Positions 28,471 to 37,348 of a DNA stretch of 64,000 nucleotides are shown piece by piece. The translations under genes were made by a program, and so were the position numbers. The DNA is from Variovorax flavidus. GTDB lineage: Bacteria > Pseudomonadota > Gammaproteobacteria > Burkholderiales > Burkholderiaceae_C. The notes below the pieces were generated by a model. That model searched no databases, was not told where the DNA came from, and worked only from the letters and a program-made list of their open reading frames with translations. Location: positions 372,001-436,000 of the forward strand of contig NZ_JASZYE010000003.1 of NCBI RefSeq assembly GCF_030317145.1, given 5' to 3'. Position 1 is the first letter of the stretch. The number at the start of each line of letters is the position of its first letter.

Positions 28471-29972
28471 GCTGCGCTCCTCCGTGTCAGTGCATCGATG
28501 GCATGCGCGCGGTCCGAGAAAGCGATGCGTTCGCCCGCGATTTCCTGCCAGGCCTCGTGGCCGCGCCCGGCCAGCAACACCACGTCTTCGGGACGGGCCT
28601 GGGCCAGCGTGTCGGCGATCGCCTTTGCGCGGTCGGGCTCGACCTGGGCGGCCTCGGGCCGTGCCAGGCCCAGCAGGATCTGGCTGATGATCGCCGCGGG
28701 CTTCTCGCTGCGCGGGTTGTCGCTGGTGACGACCACGCGGTCGGCCTGGGCCTCCGCCACCGCGGCCATCATGGGGCGCTTGGCGTTGTCGCGATCGCCC
28801 CCGCAGCCGAACATGCACCACAGTTCGCCGCCACGCTGCTGCGCCAATGGCCGCAGGCCGGCGAGCGCCTTGTCCAATGCGTCCGGGGTGTGGGCGTAGT
28901 CGACGACGGCCAGCGGATGGCCGGGCACGCTCAGGCGCTCCATGCGGCCCGGCACGCTGTCGAGCCCCGCGCACGCCTGCACCGCGTCTTCTAGCGACAG
29001 GCCGAGCGCGCGCAGGGTGCCGAGCACGCCCAGCAGGTTCGCGACGTTGTACTGGCCGATCAGTTGCGTCTTCAGGTGCTGGGTCGTGGCGCCCTGCTCC
29101 ACGACCGAGAAATGGAGGCCTTGCGCGTCGTAGCCGATGTCCTCGGCCCGGAGCCGTGCCGGGGCGCCTTCGGCCGACACGGTCCAGATGTCGAGCGCGC
29201 CGACGCCGGTCTCGACGAGATTGCCCACGAGCGAGGCACCATGCACGTCGTCGATGTTGACGACGGCCGCGCGCAGACCCGGCCACCGGAAGAGCTCGGC
29301 CTTGGCTTGCCAATAGGCATCCATGCTGCCGTGATAGTCCAGGTGGTCCTGCGTGAAATTGGTGAACACCGCGACAGCGATGCGGGTGCCATCGAGCCGG
29401 CGCTCCACGATGCCGATCGACGAGGCTTCGATGGCGCAGGCACGGAAGCGGCGGTCCGCGAAGCCGCGCAGTTCGCGCTGCAACAGCACGGGATCGGGCG
29501 TGGTCAGGCCGGTGTAGGTGAGTTCAGGCGGTACGCCGACACCCAGCGTACCCACGACGGCGCAGGGCGTATCGACCGAATGCGCCGCCGCCGACGACAG
29601 GGCCTGTGCCAGCCACCATGCGGTGGAAGTCTTGCCGTTGGTGCCGGTGACGGCGAGCACGTCGAGTTGCGCCGACGGCATGTCGTAATAGGCCGCTGCG
29701 ATCGGTCCCGTCGCAGCCTTCAGGCCGGGGTACGCGGCAATCGCCTCGCCCTCGAAACCGAATGCCGCACTGCCCTCTTCCTCGACCAGGCAAGCCACGG
29801 CGCCTTGCGCCAGCGCGGACGCCACGTAGCGCCGGCCGTCCGTCGCGGCGCCGGGCCACGCGATGAATCCGTCGCCCGCACCGACGGCGCGGCTGTCGGC
29901 ATGCAGCACCCCGCGCACGCGGGACCGGAGCCAGCGTGCGGCTTCGTCGGGGCTGCGAAGCGTCGTCGTCAT
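28467..29972 (-). CDS. murE: UDP-N-acetylmuramoyl-L-Ala-D-Glu--meso-diaminopimelate ligase
   Basis: Adds meso-diaminopimelate to UDP-MurNAc-dipeptide. 501 residues with the P-loop AVTGTNGKTSTAWWLAQAL, CAIEASSIGIVERRLDG, FTNFTQDHLDYHGSM and DYAHTPDALDKAL. The substrate motif is D-N-P-R within TSDNPRSEKP, the hallmark of DAP-specific (not Lys-specific) MurE, which fits a Gram-negative wall. The start overlaps the ftsI stop by one base (TGATG) and the stop overlaps the murF start. Confidence 0.96.
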   Translation of the reverse strand: MTTTLRSPDEAARWLRSRVRGVLHADSRAVGAGDGFIAWPGAATDGRRYVASALAQGAVACLVEEEGSAAFGFEGEAIAAYPGLKAATGPIAAAYYDMPSAQLDVLAVTGTNGKTSTAWWLAQALSSAAAHSVDTPCAVVGTLGVGVPPELTYTGLTTPDPVLLQRELRGFADRRFRACAIEASSIGIVERRLDGTRIAVAVFTNFTQDHLDYHGSMDAYWQAKAELFRWPGLRAAVVNIDDVHGASLVGNLVETGVGALDIWTVSAEGAPARLRAEDIGYDAQGLHFSVVEQGATTQHLKTQLIGQYNVANLLGVLGTLRALGLSLEDAVQACAGLDSVPGRMERLSVPGHPLAVVDYAHTPDALDKALAGLRPLAQQRGGELWCMFGCGGDRDNAKRPMMAAVAEAQADRVVVTSDNPRSEKPAAIISQILLGLARPEAAQVEPDRAKAIADTLAQARPEDVVLLAGRGHEAWQEIAGERIAFSDRAHAIDALTRRSAA

Positions 29973-31726
29973 CAGAAGCTCTCTTCCACGCCCTTGGTCA
30001 CGACCAGGGGTTTCACCGCCAGATCGGGCGGTACGTTCATCATGCGCAGCGTCTGTTGCACGACCTCGCTGAACACAGGCGCGGCCACGATGCCGCCGAA
30101 ATACGAGCCGTTGCTCGGCTCGTCGATCATGACCGCCACGATGATGCGCGGCTTCTCGATCGGTGCCATGCCCGTGAACCAAGAGCGGTATTGCTTGCTG
30201 GCGTAGCCCCTGCCGACCTGCTTGTGCGCCGTGCCGGACTTGCCGCCCACCGAGTAGCCGATGGTCTGCGCGAGCGGACCCGTGCCGCCCGGGCCGGCCG
30301 CCATCTGCAGCATCTTGCGCACAGCCAGCGCGTTCTGGGCGGAAAAGACCTTCACGCCCACCGCCGGCTCGCTGCTCTTGAGGATGGTTGCCGCAATGAC
30401 GTCGCCGTCGTGCGCGAAGGCCGTGTACGAATGCGCCATCTGGAACAGCGATGCCGACAGGCCGTAGCCGTAGGCCATGGTCGCCTGCTCGACCGGCTTC
30501 CACGACTTCCACGGACGCAGGCGGCCCGTGACCGCCCCCGGAAACTGGATCTGGGGCTTCTGGCCGTAGCCCAGCGCCGTGTAGGTGTCCCACATCTCGT
30601 GCGGCGTCATCTTCTGGGCGATCTTCAGCGCGCCGATGTTGCTCGACTTCTGGATCACCCCTTCGACCGTCAGCGAACCGTAGTTGTGGGTGTCGCTGAT
30701 GGTGAAGCCGCCCAGGCTGTAGCGGCCCGGCGAGGTATCGATCACGGTCTGCGGCTTGATGCGGCCGGCCTCGAGCGCGATGCCGACGGTGATCGGCTTC
30801 ATCGTCGAGCCGGGCTCGAAGACGTCGGTCATCGCACGGTTGCGAAGCTGCTCGCCCGTGAGGTTCTGGCGCTTGTCGGGAACGTAGCTCGGATAGTTGG
30901 CCAGCGCCAGCACCTCGCCGGTGATGGCGTCGAGCACCACCACGCTGCCGGCCTTGGCCTTGTGCATCGTCACGGCGTCGCGCAGCTTCTGGTAGGCGAA
31001 GAACTGCACCTTGCTGTCCACGCTGAGCTGGATGTCCTTGCCATCGACCGGCGGCACCTGCTCGCCGACGCCCTCGACGACGCGGCCCAGCCGGTCCTTG
31101 ATCACGCGGCGCGAACCGGCCTTGCCCGCCAGATCCTTGTTGAACGCGAGCTCGATGCCCTCCTGGCCGTTGTCCTCGACATTGGTGAAGCCCACCACGT
31201 GCGCGGCGGCCTCGCCCTCCGGGTACTGGCGCTTGTATTCCTTGCGCTGGTAGATGCCCTTGATGTTGAGCGCGGCGATCTGCTTGGCGATGGGCTCATC
31301 GACCTGGCGCTTGATCCAGACAAAGGTCTTGTCCTCGTCTTCCAGCTTCTTGTCGAAATCCTTCTGCGGCATGCCCAGCAGCTTCGCGACCTGCTTCAGC
31401 TTGGTCTTGACCTCCGGGTCGTCGCGTTCGACGTCTTCCGGGATCGCCCAGATGCTCGGCGCGACGACGCTCGAGGCCAGCAAGAGCCCGTTGCGGTCGA
31501 GGATGCGGCCGCGATTGGCCGGCAGCTCCAGCGTGCGGGTGAAGCGCACCTCGCCCTGGCGCTGGAAGAAATCGTTGCCGATCACCTGCACATACGCCGC
31601 GCGGGCGGCCAGCACGCCGAAACCGAGCGCGATGCCGGCGACGATGAACTTGCTGCGCCAGACCGGGGTCTTGCTGGCGAGCAATGGGCTGGTCGTGTAC
31701 TGGACGCTGCGGCTGCGGCGGGTCAT
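29972..31726 (-). CDS. ftsI: septal peptidoglycan transpeptidase FtsI (PBP3)
   Basis: Class B penicillin-binding protein of the divisome. 584 residues: cytoplasmic basic tail (MTRRSRSVQY), one membrane helix (about 27-45), the class B dimerisation/pedestal domain with NRGRILDRNG, then the transpeptidase domain. Catalytic motifs are S307-T-M-K310 in FEPGSTMKP, S361-S-N363, and K496-S-G-T499 in GGKSGTAHK. ATGA overlap with ftsL upstream. Confidence 0.96.
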   Translation of the reverse strand: MTRRSRSVQYTTSPLLASKTPVWRSKFIVAGIALGFGVLAARAAYVQVIGNDFFQRQGEVRFTRTLELPANRGRILDRNGLLLASSVVAPSIWAIPEDVERDDPEVKTKLKQVAKLLGMPQKDFDKKLEDEDKTFVWIKRQVDEPIAKQIAALNIKGIYQRKEYKRQYPEGEAAAHVVGFTNVEDNGQEGIELAFNKDLAGKAGSRRVIKDRLGRVVEGVGEQVPPVDGKDIQLSVDSKVQFFAYQKLRDAVTMHKAKAGSVVVLDAITGEVLALANYPSYVPDKRQNLTGEQLRNRAMTDVFEPGSTMKPITVGIALEAGRIKPQTVIDTSPGRYSLGGFTISDTHNYGSLTVEGVIQKSSNIGALKIAQKMTPHEMWDTYTALGYGQKPQIQFPGAVTGRLRPWKSWKPVEQATMAYGYGLSASLFQMAHSYTAFAHDGDVIAATILKSSEPAVGVKVFSAQNALAVRKMLQMAAGPGGTGPLAQTIGYSVGGKSGTAHKQVGRGYASKQYRSWFTGMAPIEKPRIIVAVMIDEPSNGSYFGGIVAAPVFSEVVQQTLRMMNVPPDLAVKPLVVTKGVEESF

Positions 31727-32067
31727 CAGTGCGCCCCCCGTGTCGAAGCAGTGCGCGGTGCGGGCGCGGCCGGCGGCGGCGCGGCGACGGCCGGAATCAC
31801 GGTGCCGTCCTGCCGCACGTACTGCGTGATGGCCGGCGTGGTCGTGCGCATCTTGAGCTGCTCCTTGGCCAGCTTCTCGACGCGCAGCGGCGTCGCCTGC
31901 GCGCGCTTCTCGACCTGCAGCCGATCCTGGTCGAGTTCGAGGCGACGCGCCTCCAGCTCGATGCGGTGCAGCTCGGTATAGAGCTGGCGCGACATGTACT
32001 GCGTATGGACGAGATAGATCGCCGAGCCCAGCACGGCGATCAGCAGGAGCAGGTTGAGGCGAGCCAT
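31726..32067 (-). CDS. ftsL: cell division protein FtsL
   Basis: Small bitopic divisome protein that acts with FtsB and FtsQ. 113 residues: one membrane helix at the N-terminus (ARLNLLLLIAVLGSAIYLV), then a periplasmic coiled coil (RQLYTELHRIELEARRLELDQDRLQVEKRAQ) and a Pro/Ala-rich tail. The start is the ATG at 32067, one base after the rsmH stop; the upstream frame is an rsmH shadow. Recognition rests on position and architecture, since FtsL sequences diverge. Confidence 0.92.
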   Translation of the reverse strand: MARLNLLLLIAVLGSAIYLVHTQYMSRQLYTELHRIELEARRLELDQDRLQVEKRAQATPLRVEKLAKEQLKMRTTTPAITQYVRQDGTVIPAVAAPPPAAPAPRTASTRGAH

Positions 32068-32068
32068 G

Positions 32069-32995
32069 TCAGCCCTCCTCCGCCGTGCGCTCGGCCACGC
32101 GCAGGATCGCGCTGCGCGAGCGCGGGTTGCCATCCACCTCGGCCTGCGAGGGCTTGATGCGCCCCAGGGCACGCAGTTTCATCGCTTTCGGCGCGGCAAA
32201 AGGCGCGCGGCGGTCGTAGACCTCGCGCGAATGCTTCGCGATGAACTGCTTCACGATGCGATCTTCCAGCGAATGGAAGCTGATCACCGCGAGACGGCCT
32301 TGGGGTTGCAACACGGACAGACTCGCTTCTAGCGCCTGTTGCAGCTCTTCAAGCTCGGCGTTGATGAAAATCCGAAGAGCCTGAAATGTGCGCGTTGCAG
32401 GGTTCTGGCCCGGCTCGCGGGTTTTGACCGTGCCAGCCACGAGCTCGGCCAGCTCGGCGGTGGTTGAAACTGGGCCCCGTTCTTGTCGGCGAGCAACAAT
32501 CGCCTTTGCAATCTGAACAGCAAACCGTTCTTCGCCATAGTCACGAATCACCTCCGCAATCTGCTGTGTTTCGGCCGTCGCCAGCCACTCGGCCACGCTC
32601 TCGCCGCGCGTGGTGTCCATGCGCATGTCGAGCGGGCCGTCGAAACGAAAAGAAAAACCCCGTGCGGGGTTGTCGATCTGGGGAGAGCTGACACCGAGGT
32701 CCATCAGGAGACCTGACACACTCGCTGGCGGCAATTCCCCCAGGTCCTTGAATCCCTGGTGGCGGATGGAAAAACGCGCATCCTCGATGCGCGTTGCTTC
32801 GGCCACCGCTTCCGCGTCCTTGTCGAACGCGATCAGCCGGCCGGACGGCCCCAGCCTCTCCAGGATCGCGCGGCTGTGGCCGCCGCGCCCGAAGGTCGCG
32901 TCCACGTAGGTGCCGGTGACGTCCGATCCTTCCGGAAAGAGGGCATCCACCGCTTCGTTCAACAAGACGGTCGTATGAATCCATGGCTGTTCCAC
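32069..32995 (-). CDS. rsmH: 16S rRNA (cytosine1402-N4)-methyltransferase
   Basis: MraW/RsmH, an AdoMet-dependent methyltransferase that N4-methylates C1402 in the ribosomal P site. 308 residues. Motifs: [50 protein letters not shown] (SAM site), [32 protein letters not shown], and [16 protein letters not shown]. It lies eight bases after mraZ and one before ftsL. Confidence 0.96.
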   Translation of the reverse strand: MEQPWIHTTVLLNEAVDALFPEGSDVTGTYVDATFGRGGHSRAILERLGPSGRLIAFDKDAEAVAEATRIEDARFSIRHQGFKDLGELPPASVSGLLMDLGVSSPQIDNPARGFSFRFDGPLDMRMDTTRGESVAEWLATAETQQIAEVIRDYGEERFAVQIAKAIVARRQERGPVSTTAELAELVAGTVKTREPGQNPATRTFQALRIFINAELEELQQALEASLSVLQPQGRLAVISFHSLEDRIVKQFIAKHSREVYDRRAPFAAPKAMKLRALGRIKPSQAEVDGNPRSRSAILRVAERTAEEG

Positions 32996-33003
32996 GTCGG
33001 GCC

Positions 33004-33432
33004 TCAGAACGAAAAGTCCTGGAACACGTCAGGCATTTCGCCTTGCGTGGCTTCTGCTTCCTTGGCGTCGTAGGTGGCCTTGTCCCACAGCTCGAAATGG
33101 TTGCCCATTCCGAGCAGCAACGCGTCGCGGCTGATGCCGGCGGCGGTGCGCAGCTCAGGGGACACGAGCACGCGGCCGGTGCCGTCCATCTCGACGTCCA
33201 TCGCGTTGCCGAGGAAGACGCGCTTCCACCACTGTGCAGACATGGGAAGTGCCGCGATGCGCTCGCGAAATTTCTCCCACTCGGGACGCGGGAACACCAT
33301 CAGGCAGCCGTGGGGATGCTTGGTGATCGTGAGCTGGCCGGCCGCCGTCGCGCTCAGGACGTCACGATGCCGGGTCGGCACGGAGAGCCGACCTTTGGCA
33401 TCGAGACTGAGCGATGAAGCGCCTTGAAACAC
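33004..33432 (-). CDS. mraZ: transcriptional regulator MraZ
   Basis: AbrB-fold DNA-binding protein, first gene of the dcw cluster, which represses the cluster in E. coli by binding direct repeats in its own promoter. 142 residues with two SpoVT/AbrB-like repeats: [23 protein letters not shown] and [28 protein letters not shown] start at GTG 33432 because MraZ normally begins MFxGxxxLxLDxKGR. A longer GTG start at 33501 would lie in the operator region. The repeats at 33489-33522 are the probable target. Confidence 0.93.
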   Translation of the reverse strand: MFQGASSLSLDAKGRLSVPTRHRDVLSATAAGQLTITKHPHGCLMVFPRPEWEKFRERIAALPMSAQWWKRVFLGNAMDVEMDGTGRVLVSPELRTAAGISRDALLLGMGNHFELWDKATYDAKEAEATQGEMPDVFQDFSF

Positions 33433-33488
33433 GAACACGAGACCCCGGTGGTGGGAGGCGTCGCGAACCCGAATGAGGCATCGCTCGA

Positions 33489-33522
33489 CACTTTTTCCCA
33501 CTTAACTGCACTTTTTTGCACT
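33489..33522 (-). promoter_or_regulatory. MraZ-box operator: four AGTG repeats at 10-bp spacing
   Basis: On the minus strand AGTG begins at 33522, 33512, 33502 and 33492, exactly 10 bp apart (AGTGCAAAAA, AGTGCAGTTA, AGTGGGAAAA, AGTGTCGAGC). MraZ binds G-rich direct repeats with 10-bp spacing upstream of mraZ in E. coli, and AAAGTG-type repeats in mycoplasmas. The first repeat overlaps the candidate -10 box and the rest cover the start site, a position suited to repression. Confidence 0.72.
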
Positions 33523-33547
33523 GTAGCAGGAAACGTCTACTGCGCAA
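33520..33547 (-). promoter_or_regulatory. candidate promoter of the dcw cluster
   Basis: TTGCGC (33547-33542) and TACAGT (33525-33520) are separated by 16 bases on the minus strand, in an AT-richer stretch than the surrounding DNA. The predicted start near 33513 would give an mraZ leader of about 80 bases. Read from sequence only. Confidence 0.5.
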
Positions 33548-33644
33548 CGGTGTGCTGCGGGAATTTTTTGTAATGGAATCAACGACTTAGCGGTGTTTTT
33601 GCAACCACCAAAAACCGAATCCCGTTGCAAATGAAGCACTTAGC

Positions 33645-33668
33645 TCACGCAATGAATGTGATGCGTGA
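33645..33668. repeat. inverted repeat between hslU and mraZ
   Basis: TCACGCA (33645-33651) and TGCGTGA (33662-33668) form a perfect 7-bp inverted repeat with a 10-base spacer. A second, weaker hairpin with A/T-rich arms lies at about 33591-33617. Neither is followed by a T-run on the minus strand, so I do not call a terminator. They could be part of an hslU 3' end or a regulator site upstream of the dcw promoter. Confidence 0.35.
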
Positions 33669-33692
33669 ACCACCGGTAAGCGAGGGCCTACA

Positions 33693-35015
33693 TCAGAGGA
33701 TGAATCTGGAAAGGTCTTCGTCGTGACTTAGTGCCGCCAGCCGCGCATCCACGTAGGCCGCATCGATGTGCACCGCCTGGCCGCCCAGCTTGGTCGCGTC
33801 GAAGCTCACTTCGTCGAGCAGACGCTCCATGACCGTCGACAAGCGGCGCGCGCCGATGTTCTCGGTGCGCTCGTTGACGTCGAAGGCGATGCTCGCGAGC
33901 CGCGTGATGCCGTCTGGCGTGAACTCCAGCGTCACACCCTCCGTGGCGAGCAGCGCCTGGTACTGCTTGACCAGCGATGCCTGCGTCTGCGTGAGGATGC
34001 TTTCGAAGTCGGCGACCGACAGCGACTGCAACTCGACACGGATCGGAAAGCGCCCCTGCAATTCGGGAATCAGGTCACTCGGCTTGCTCAGGTGGAATGC
34101 GCCACTCGCGATGAAGAGGATGTGATCGGTGCGGACCACGCCGTACTTCGTGCTCACGGCCGTGCCCTCGACCAGCGGGAGCAGGTCGCGCTGGACACCC
34201 TGGCGCGACACGTCGGCGCCCTGCGCCTCGCTGCGCGTGGCGACCTTGTCGATCTCGTCGATGAAGACGATGCCGTTCTGCTCGGCGTTGTGGATGGCCT
34301 GGCTGCGGATCTCGTCCTCGTTGACCAGCTTGGCGGCTTCCTCGTCGATCAGCAGGCGCATGGCCTCGGCGATCTTGAGCTTGCGCGTCTTGCGCTTGCC
34401 CTGCCCGAGCTGGCCGAACATGCCGCGCAGCTGCTCGGTCATTTCCTCCATGCCGGCCGGGCCCATGATCTCGAGCGGCGTGCGCGTGTCGGCGAGATCG
34501 ATCTCGATCTCCTTGTCGTCGAGTTCGTGCTGGCGCAGCTTCTTGCGGAAGGCCTGCCGCGTGGCATTGCTGCTGTCGGTGGCCGAGCCATCGGCCGTGC
34601 GGGCCGGCGGCAGCAGCACGTCGAGGATGCGTTCCTCCGCGCCATCCTCGGCCCGCATGCGGACCTTGGCGCTTTCGGCCTCGCGCGTCTGCTTGACGGC
34701 GATCTCGGCCAGGTCGCGAACGATCGAATCGACGTCCTTGCCGACATAGCCCACCTCGGTGAACTTGGTCGCCTCGACCTTGATGAAAGGCGCGTCGGCC
34801 AGGCGCGCCAGCCGGCGAGCGATCTCGGTCTTGCCCACGCCGGTGGGGCCGATCATGAGGATGTTCTTGGGCGTGATCTCCGCACGCAGCTTTTCCTCGA
34901 CCTGCTGGCGGCGCCAGCGGTTGCGCAGCGCGATGGCCACGGCGCGCTTGGCGTCCGGCTGGCCGACGATGTGGCGGTCGAGTTCGGAGACGATTTCCTG
35001 GGGGGTCATGGACAT
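33693..35015 (-). CDS. hslU: ATP-dependent protease ATPase subunit HslU
   Basis: AAA+ unfoldase of the HslUV (ClpYQ) protease. 440 residues: [34 protein letters not shown], Walker A GPTGVGKT (56-63), [23 protein letters not shown], the variable I-domain, Walker [11 protein letters not shown], and a C-terminal FIL tail that inserts into HslV. It follows hslV by 18 bases and lies upstream of the dcw promoter on the same strand. Confidence 0.97.
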   Translation of the reverse strand: MSMTPQEIVSELDRHIVGQPDAKRAVAIALRNRWRRQQVEEKLRAEITPKNILMIGPTGVGKTEIARRLARLADAPFIKVEATKFTEVGYVGKDVDSIVRDLAEIAVKQTREAESAKVRMRAEDGAEERILDVLLPPARTADGSATDSSNATRQAFRKKLRQHELDDKEIEIDLADTRTPLEIMGPAGMEEMTEQLRGMFGQLGQGKRKTRKLKIAEAMRLLIDEEAAKLVNEDEIRSQAIHNAEQNGIVFIDEIDKVATRSEAQGADVSRQGVQRDLLPLVEGTAVSTKYGVVRTDHILFIASGAFHLSKPSDLIPELQGRFPIRVELQSLSVADFESILTQTQASLVKQYQALLATEGVTLEFTPDGITRLASIAFDVNERTENIGARRLSTVMERLLDEVSFDATKLGGQAVHIDAAYVDARLAALSHDEDLSRFIL

Positions 35016-35033
35016 GGGTTCACTCGATCCGTC

Positions 35034-35582
35034 TCACAGGGTTTCAATGGTGTGATGCATGTTGGTGTAGATGCAGAGTTCGCCCGCGATTTCCAGCGCC
35101 TTCTTGACGATCTGGTCGGCCGGCATCTCCGTGTGGTCCACCAGCGCCTTGGCCGCAGCCTGCGCGTAGGCGCCACCGGAACCGATCGCGATGATCCCGT
35201 TCTCGGGCTCCAGCACGTCGCCGTTGCCGGTGATGATCAGCGACGTGGTGACGTCGGCAACCGCCAGCATGGCCTCGAGGCGGCGCAGGACGCGGTCGGT
35301 GCGCCAGTCCTTGGTGAGTTCGATGGCGGCGCGGGCCAGGTGCCCCTGATGCTTTTCGAGCTTGGCCTCGAAGCGCTCGAACAGCGTGAATGCGTCCGCC
35401 GTGGCGCCTGCAAAGCCGGCGAGCACCTTGCCGTGATAGAGGCGGCGCACCTTGCGCGCACTGCCCTTGATGACGATGTTGCCCAGCGTGACCTGGCCAT
35501 CGCCGCCGATGGCCACCTGGTCGGCGCCCGCAGCGGTCTTGCGGCGCACACTGATGATGGTGGTTCCGTGAAATTGTTCCAT
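35034..35582 (-). CDS. hslV: ATP-dependent protease subunit HslV
   Basis: Proteasome-related peptidase subunit. 182 residues. The first six residues (MEQFHG) precede TTIISVRR, so processing should expose the N-terminal nucleophile threonine (Thr7). [38 protein letters not shown] and [19 protein letters not shown] are family hallmarks. It forms an operon with hslU. The dispersed repeat copy 2 lies just upstream of its ATG. Confidence 0.97.
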   Translation of the reverse strand: MEQFHGTTIISVRRKTAAGADQVAIGGDGQVTLGNIVIKGSARKVRRLYHGKVLAGFAGATADAFTLFERFEAKLEKHQGHLARAAIELTKDWRTDRVLRRLEAMLAVADVTTSLIITGNGDVLEPENGIIAIGSGGAYAQAAAKALVDHTEMPADQIVKKALEIAGELCIYTNMHHTIETL

Positions 35583-35600
35583 AAAGCATTATCTGTTGCT

Positions 35601-35687
35601 CGCCCCCAGGCTTGCCCACTTCGTGTGGCCGCCTACCCCCGGCCGGGGGCAATACCGGCGGACCGGCCGAGCCGGTTCCGCGGTATT
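35601..35687 (+). repeat. dispersed intergenic palindromic repeat, copy 2
   Basis: Full-length copy (about 87 bases) of the repeat described at 61498-61589, here with the variants CTTGCCCACTTCGTGTGGCC and a right-hand hairpin ACCGGCCGAGCCGGTT. It lies between the STAS-like gene and hslV, both minus strand. Confidence 0.85.
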
Positions 35688-35716
35688 CCAGATGGGGATT
35701 TCGAGCGGCCGCGGGG

Positions 35717-35736
35717 GCGGCCACAGAAGTGGCCGC
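35717..35736 (-). terminator. GC-rich hairpin after the STAS-like gene
   Basis: GCGGCCAC and GTGGCCGC form a perfect 8-bp stem with a 4-base loop, starting ten bases after the stop of the minus-strand gene at 35746. There is no T-run, so this may be a transcript-stabilising or Rho-associated hairpin and not an intrinsic terminator. Confidence 0.4.
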
Positions 35737-35745
35737 GTCTTGGCG

Positions 35746-37308
35746 CTAGTCTTTGACTTTGATGGCGGCGTGGTCGGCGATGCCGACCACGTTGAAGAAG
35801 GCGGCGATCAGGCGGTGGGCGTCGACGAACTGGAGGGCGTGGCCGCGCGCGTGGTGGGCGGTGACCCAGTTCAGGAGCGAGCCCCCTGCGGCGAAGTCGA
35901 CGCGGACGAGGGCCGAGCACGAGATCGTTGGCGTCGTTTCGCCGGTCAGCTCTTCGTCGAGACGCTGCCAGGTCGACAGCGATTCGCCGATGAGATCACC
36001 CGCGAGCACGGCCTGGCCGGCGCCGGCGAAAGGAGCCGGCTCGGCTTCGTCGTGACCGGCCGCGAGCGAGAAGCCGGGGGCGGACGGCTTGGCCCGGGCG
36101 GGGGTATCGAGCGTGGCGAAGTCGCCCTTCGGGTCTTCCCAGGGCGGCGGCGACACCTCGTAGGTGATGCAGTAGTTGAGCGCCAGCAGTTCGAACTCAT
36201 CGGCTCGATGCATCACTCGCAAGGCCGCCATGTGCAATTGCCACCAGACGGCGTCGACGCTGCGGTCGTTGGCCGGCGTGGCTTCGGCGAGCACCAGCAG
36301 CAACTGGTCCGCTGCGGCAAAGCGCAACTGGACGGTCGAATCCGCCCAATGCGTGAACAAGGCACGCAGCGGGCCAGCGGCATCACCCTCGATGGATTCA
36401 AGGGCGCTCCAGTCGAGCCTCCAGGAGGGGCCGGCGGCGCCGAGCGCGCGCGTCAGGCCCATCAACCCCTCGCGCGTGAGGCGCGGCGGGCTCGCCCAGT
36501 CGGCATCACCTGCGGCGACCGGTTCGACCGGCTTGACCTGGGCCGCGACCGACGCGCGGACCGAGTTCGCCAATGCACGGAACGACACCCATTCGGGCGC
36601 CACGCGCTTCATGCGCTGTGCATAGCGCGTGCTGGCGGCGACGAACTTCTCGGCGTCACCGGTCGCGCGGTAGAGGTCGAGCAAGGTGCGCCACGTGTCG
36701 TCCTGGTCATTCGTCGAGCTGTCCGGCGCGAGCGCCTGGAGCAGGATGGCTTCGGCACCGGCGTCATCGCCGTGGGCAAAGCGGATCGACGCTTCCTCGA
36801 CGCAACCGTCGTGCGCGGGGACTTGAACCTGCAGGCCGGGGACGCCGCCCTGCGGCACGCCGGGCACGGTGTCGGCATAGGCGCGCGCGTGCTGCGCGGC
36901 CATGTGCGCGCCCTCGGCAGGAGCGCCCTCGGCGTCCTCCTCGCTGCGGGGGCCGCGCGCCTTCCACCATTGCTGCGACATCTGCTCTTCGATCTCGTCG
37001 ATCTTCTTGAGCGTGAGCGCCCGCCCCTCGGTCTTGCCGGAGGTGCTGCTGACATTGAAGGAGGATGGGGTCGCTGCGGGACCACCCGCCGCCTCGCGTT
37101 GCCGCAGCTTGCGCAGCATGTCGAACTCACGGCGGCGCACGAAGTCGTTGCGCTGCCGCCGCTCGATCATCTCCTTGAGCATTTCACGGCTGTAGCCGTT
37201 CTCGAGGGTCGACGAGTCGTCGGCGTCGAGCTCGGACCAATCCTTCAGCGGATTGCGCACGAACTTCGCCACTTTGGACAGCAAGCGACCGGTTTCTTCC
37301 TTGGCCAT
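35746..37308 (-). CDS. STAS-like domain protein, 520 aa, function unknown
   Basis: A cytoplasmic protein without signal peptide or membrane segments. The N-terminal ~110 residues are charged (RNPLKDWSELDADDSS, REMLKEMIERRQRNDFVRRREFDMLRKLRQRE). A middle region (about 165-240) looks like helical repeats (AEAILLQALAPD, WRTLLDLYRATGDAEKFVAASTRYAQ). The C-terminal ~90 residues (ALVRVDFAAGGSLLNWVTAHHARGHALQFVDAHRLIAAFFNVVGI) resemble a STAS domain of the anti-anti-sigma type, although the usual phosphorylatable Ser context is not obvious. It lies between dksA and hslVU. Function cannot be inferred beyond a possible protein-interaction role. Confidence 0.75.
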   Translation of the reverse strand: MAKEETGRLLSKVAKFVRNPLKDWSELDADDSSTLENGYSREMLKEMIERRQRNDFVRRREFDMLRKLRQREAAGGPAATPSSFNVSSTSGKTEGRALTLKKIDEIEEQMSQQWWKARGPRSEEDAEGAPAEGAHMAAQHARAYADTVPGVPQGGVPGLQVQVPAHDGCVEEASIRFAHGDDAGAEAILLQALAPDSSTNDQDDTWRTLLDLYRATGDAEKFVAASTRYAQRMKRVAPEWVSFRALANSVRASVAAQVKPVEPVAAGDADWASPPRLTREGLMGLTRALGAAGPSWRLDWSALESIEGDAAGPLRALFTHWADSTVQLRFAAADQLLLVLAEATPANDRSVDAVWWQLHMAALRVMHRADEFELLALNYCITYEVSPPPWEDPKGDFATLDTPARAKPSAPGFSLAAGHDEAEPAPFAGAGQAVLAGDLIGESLSTWQRLDEELTGETTPTISCSALVRVDFAAGGSLLNWVTAHHARGHALQFVDAHRLIAAFFNVVGIADHAAIKVKD

Positions 37309-37348
37309 GCTCAGTGTCTCCCTTGGGCCCGTGTTGTCGATGCCGGAT

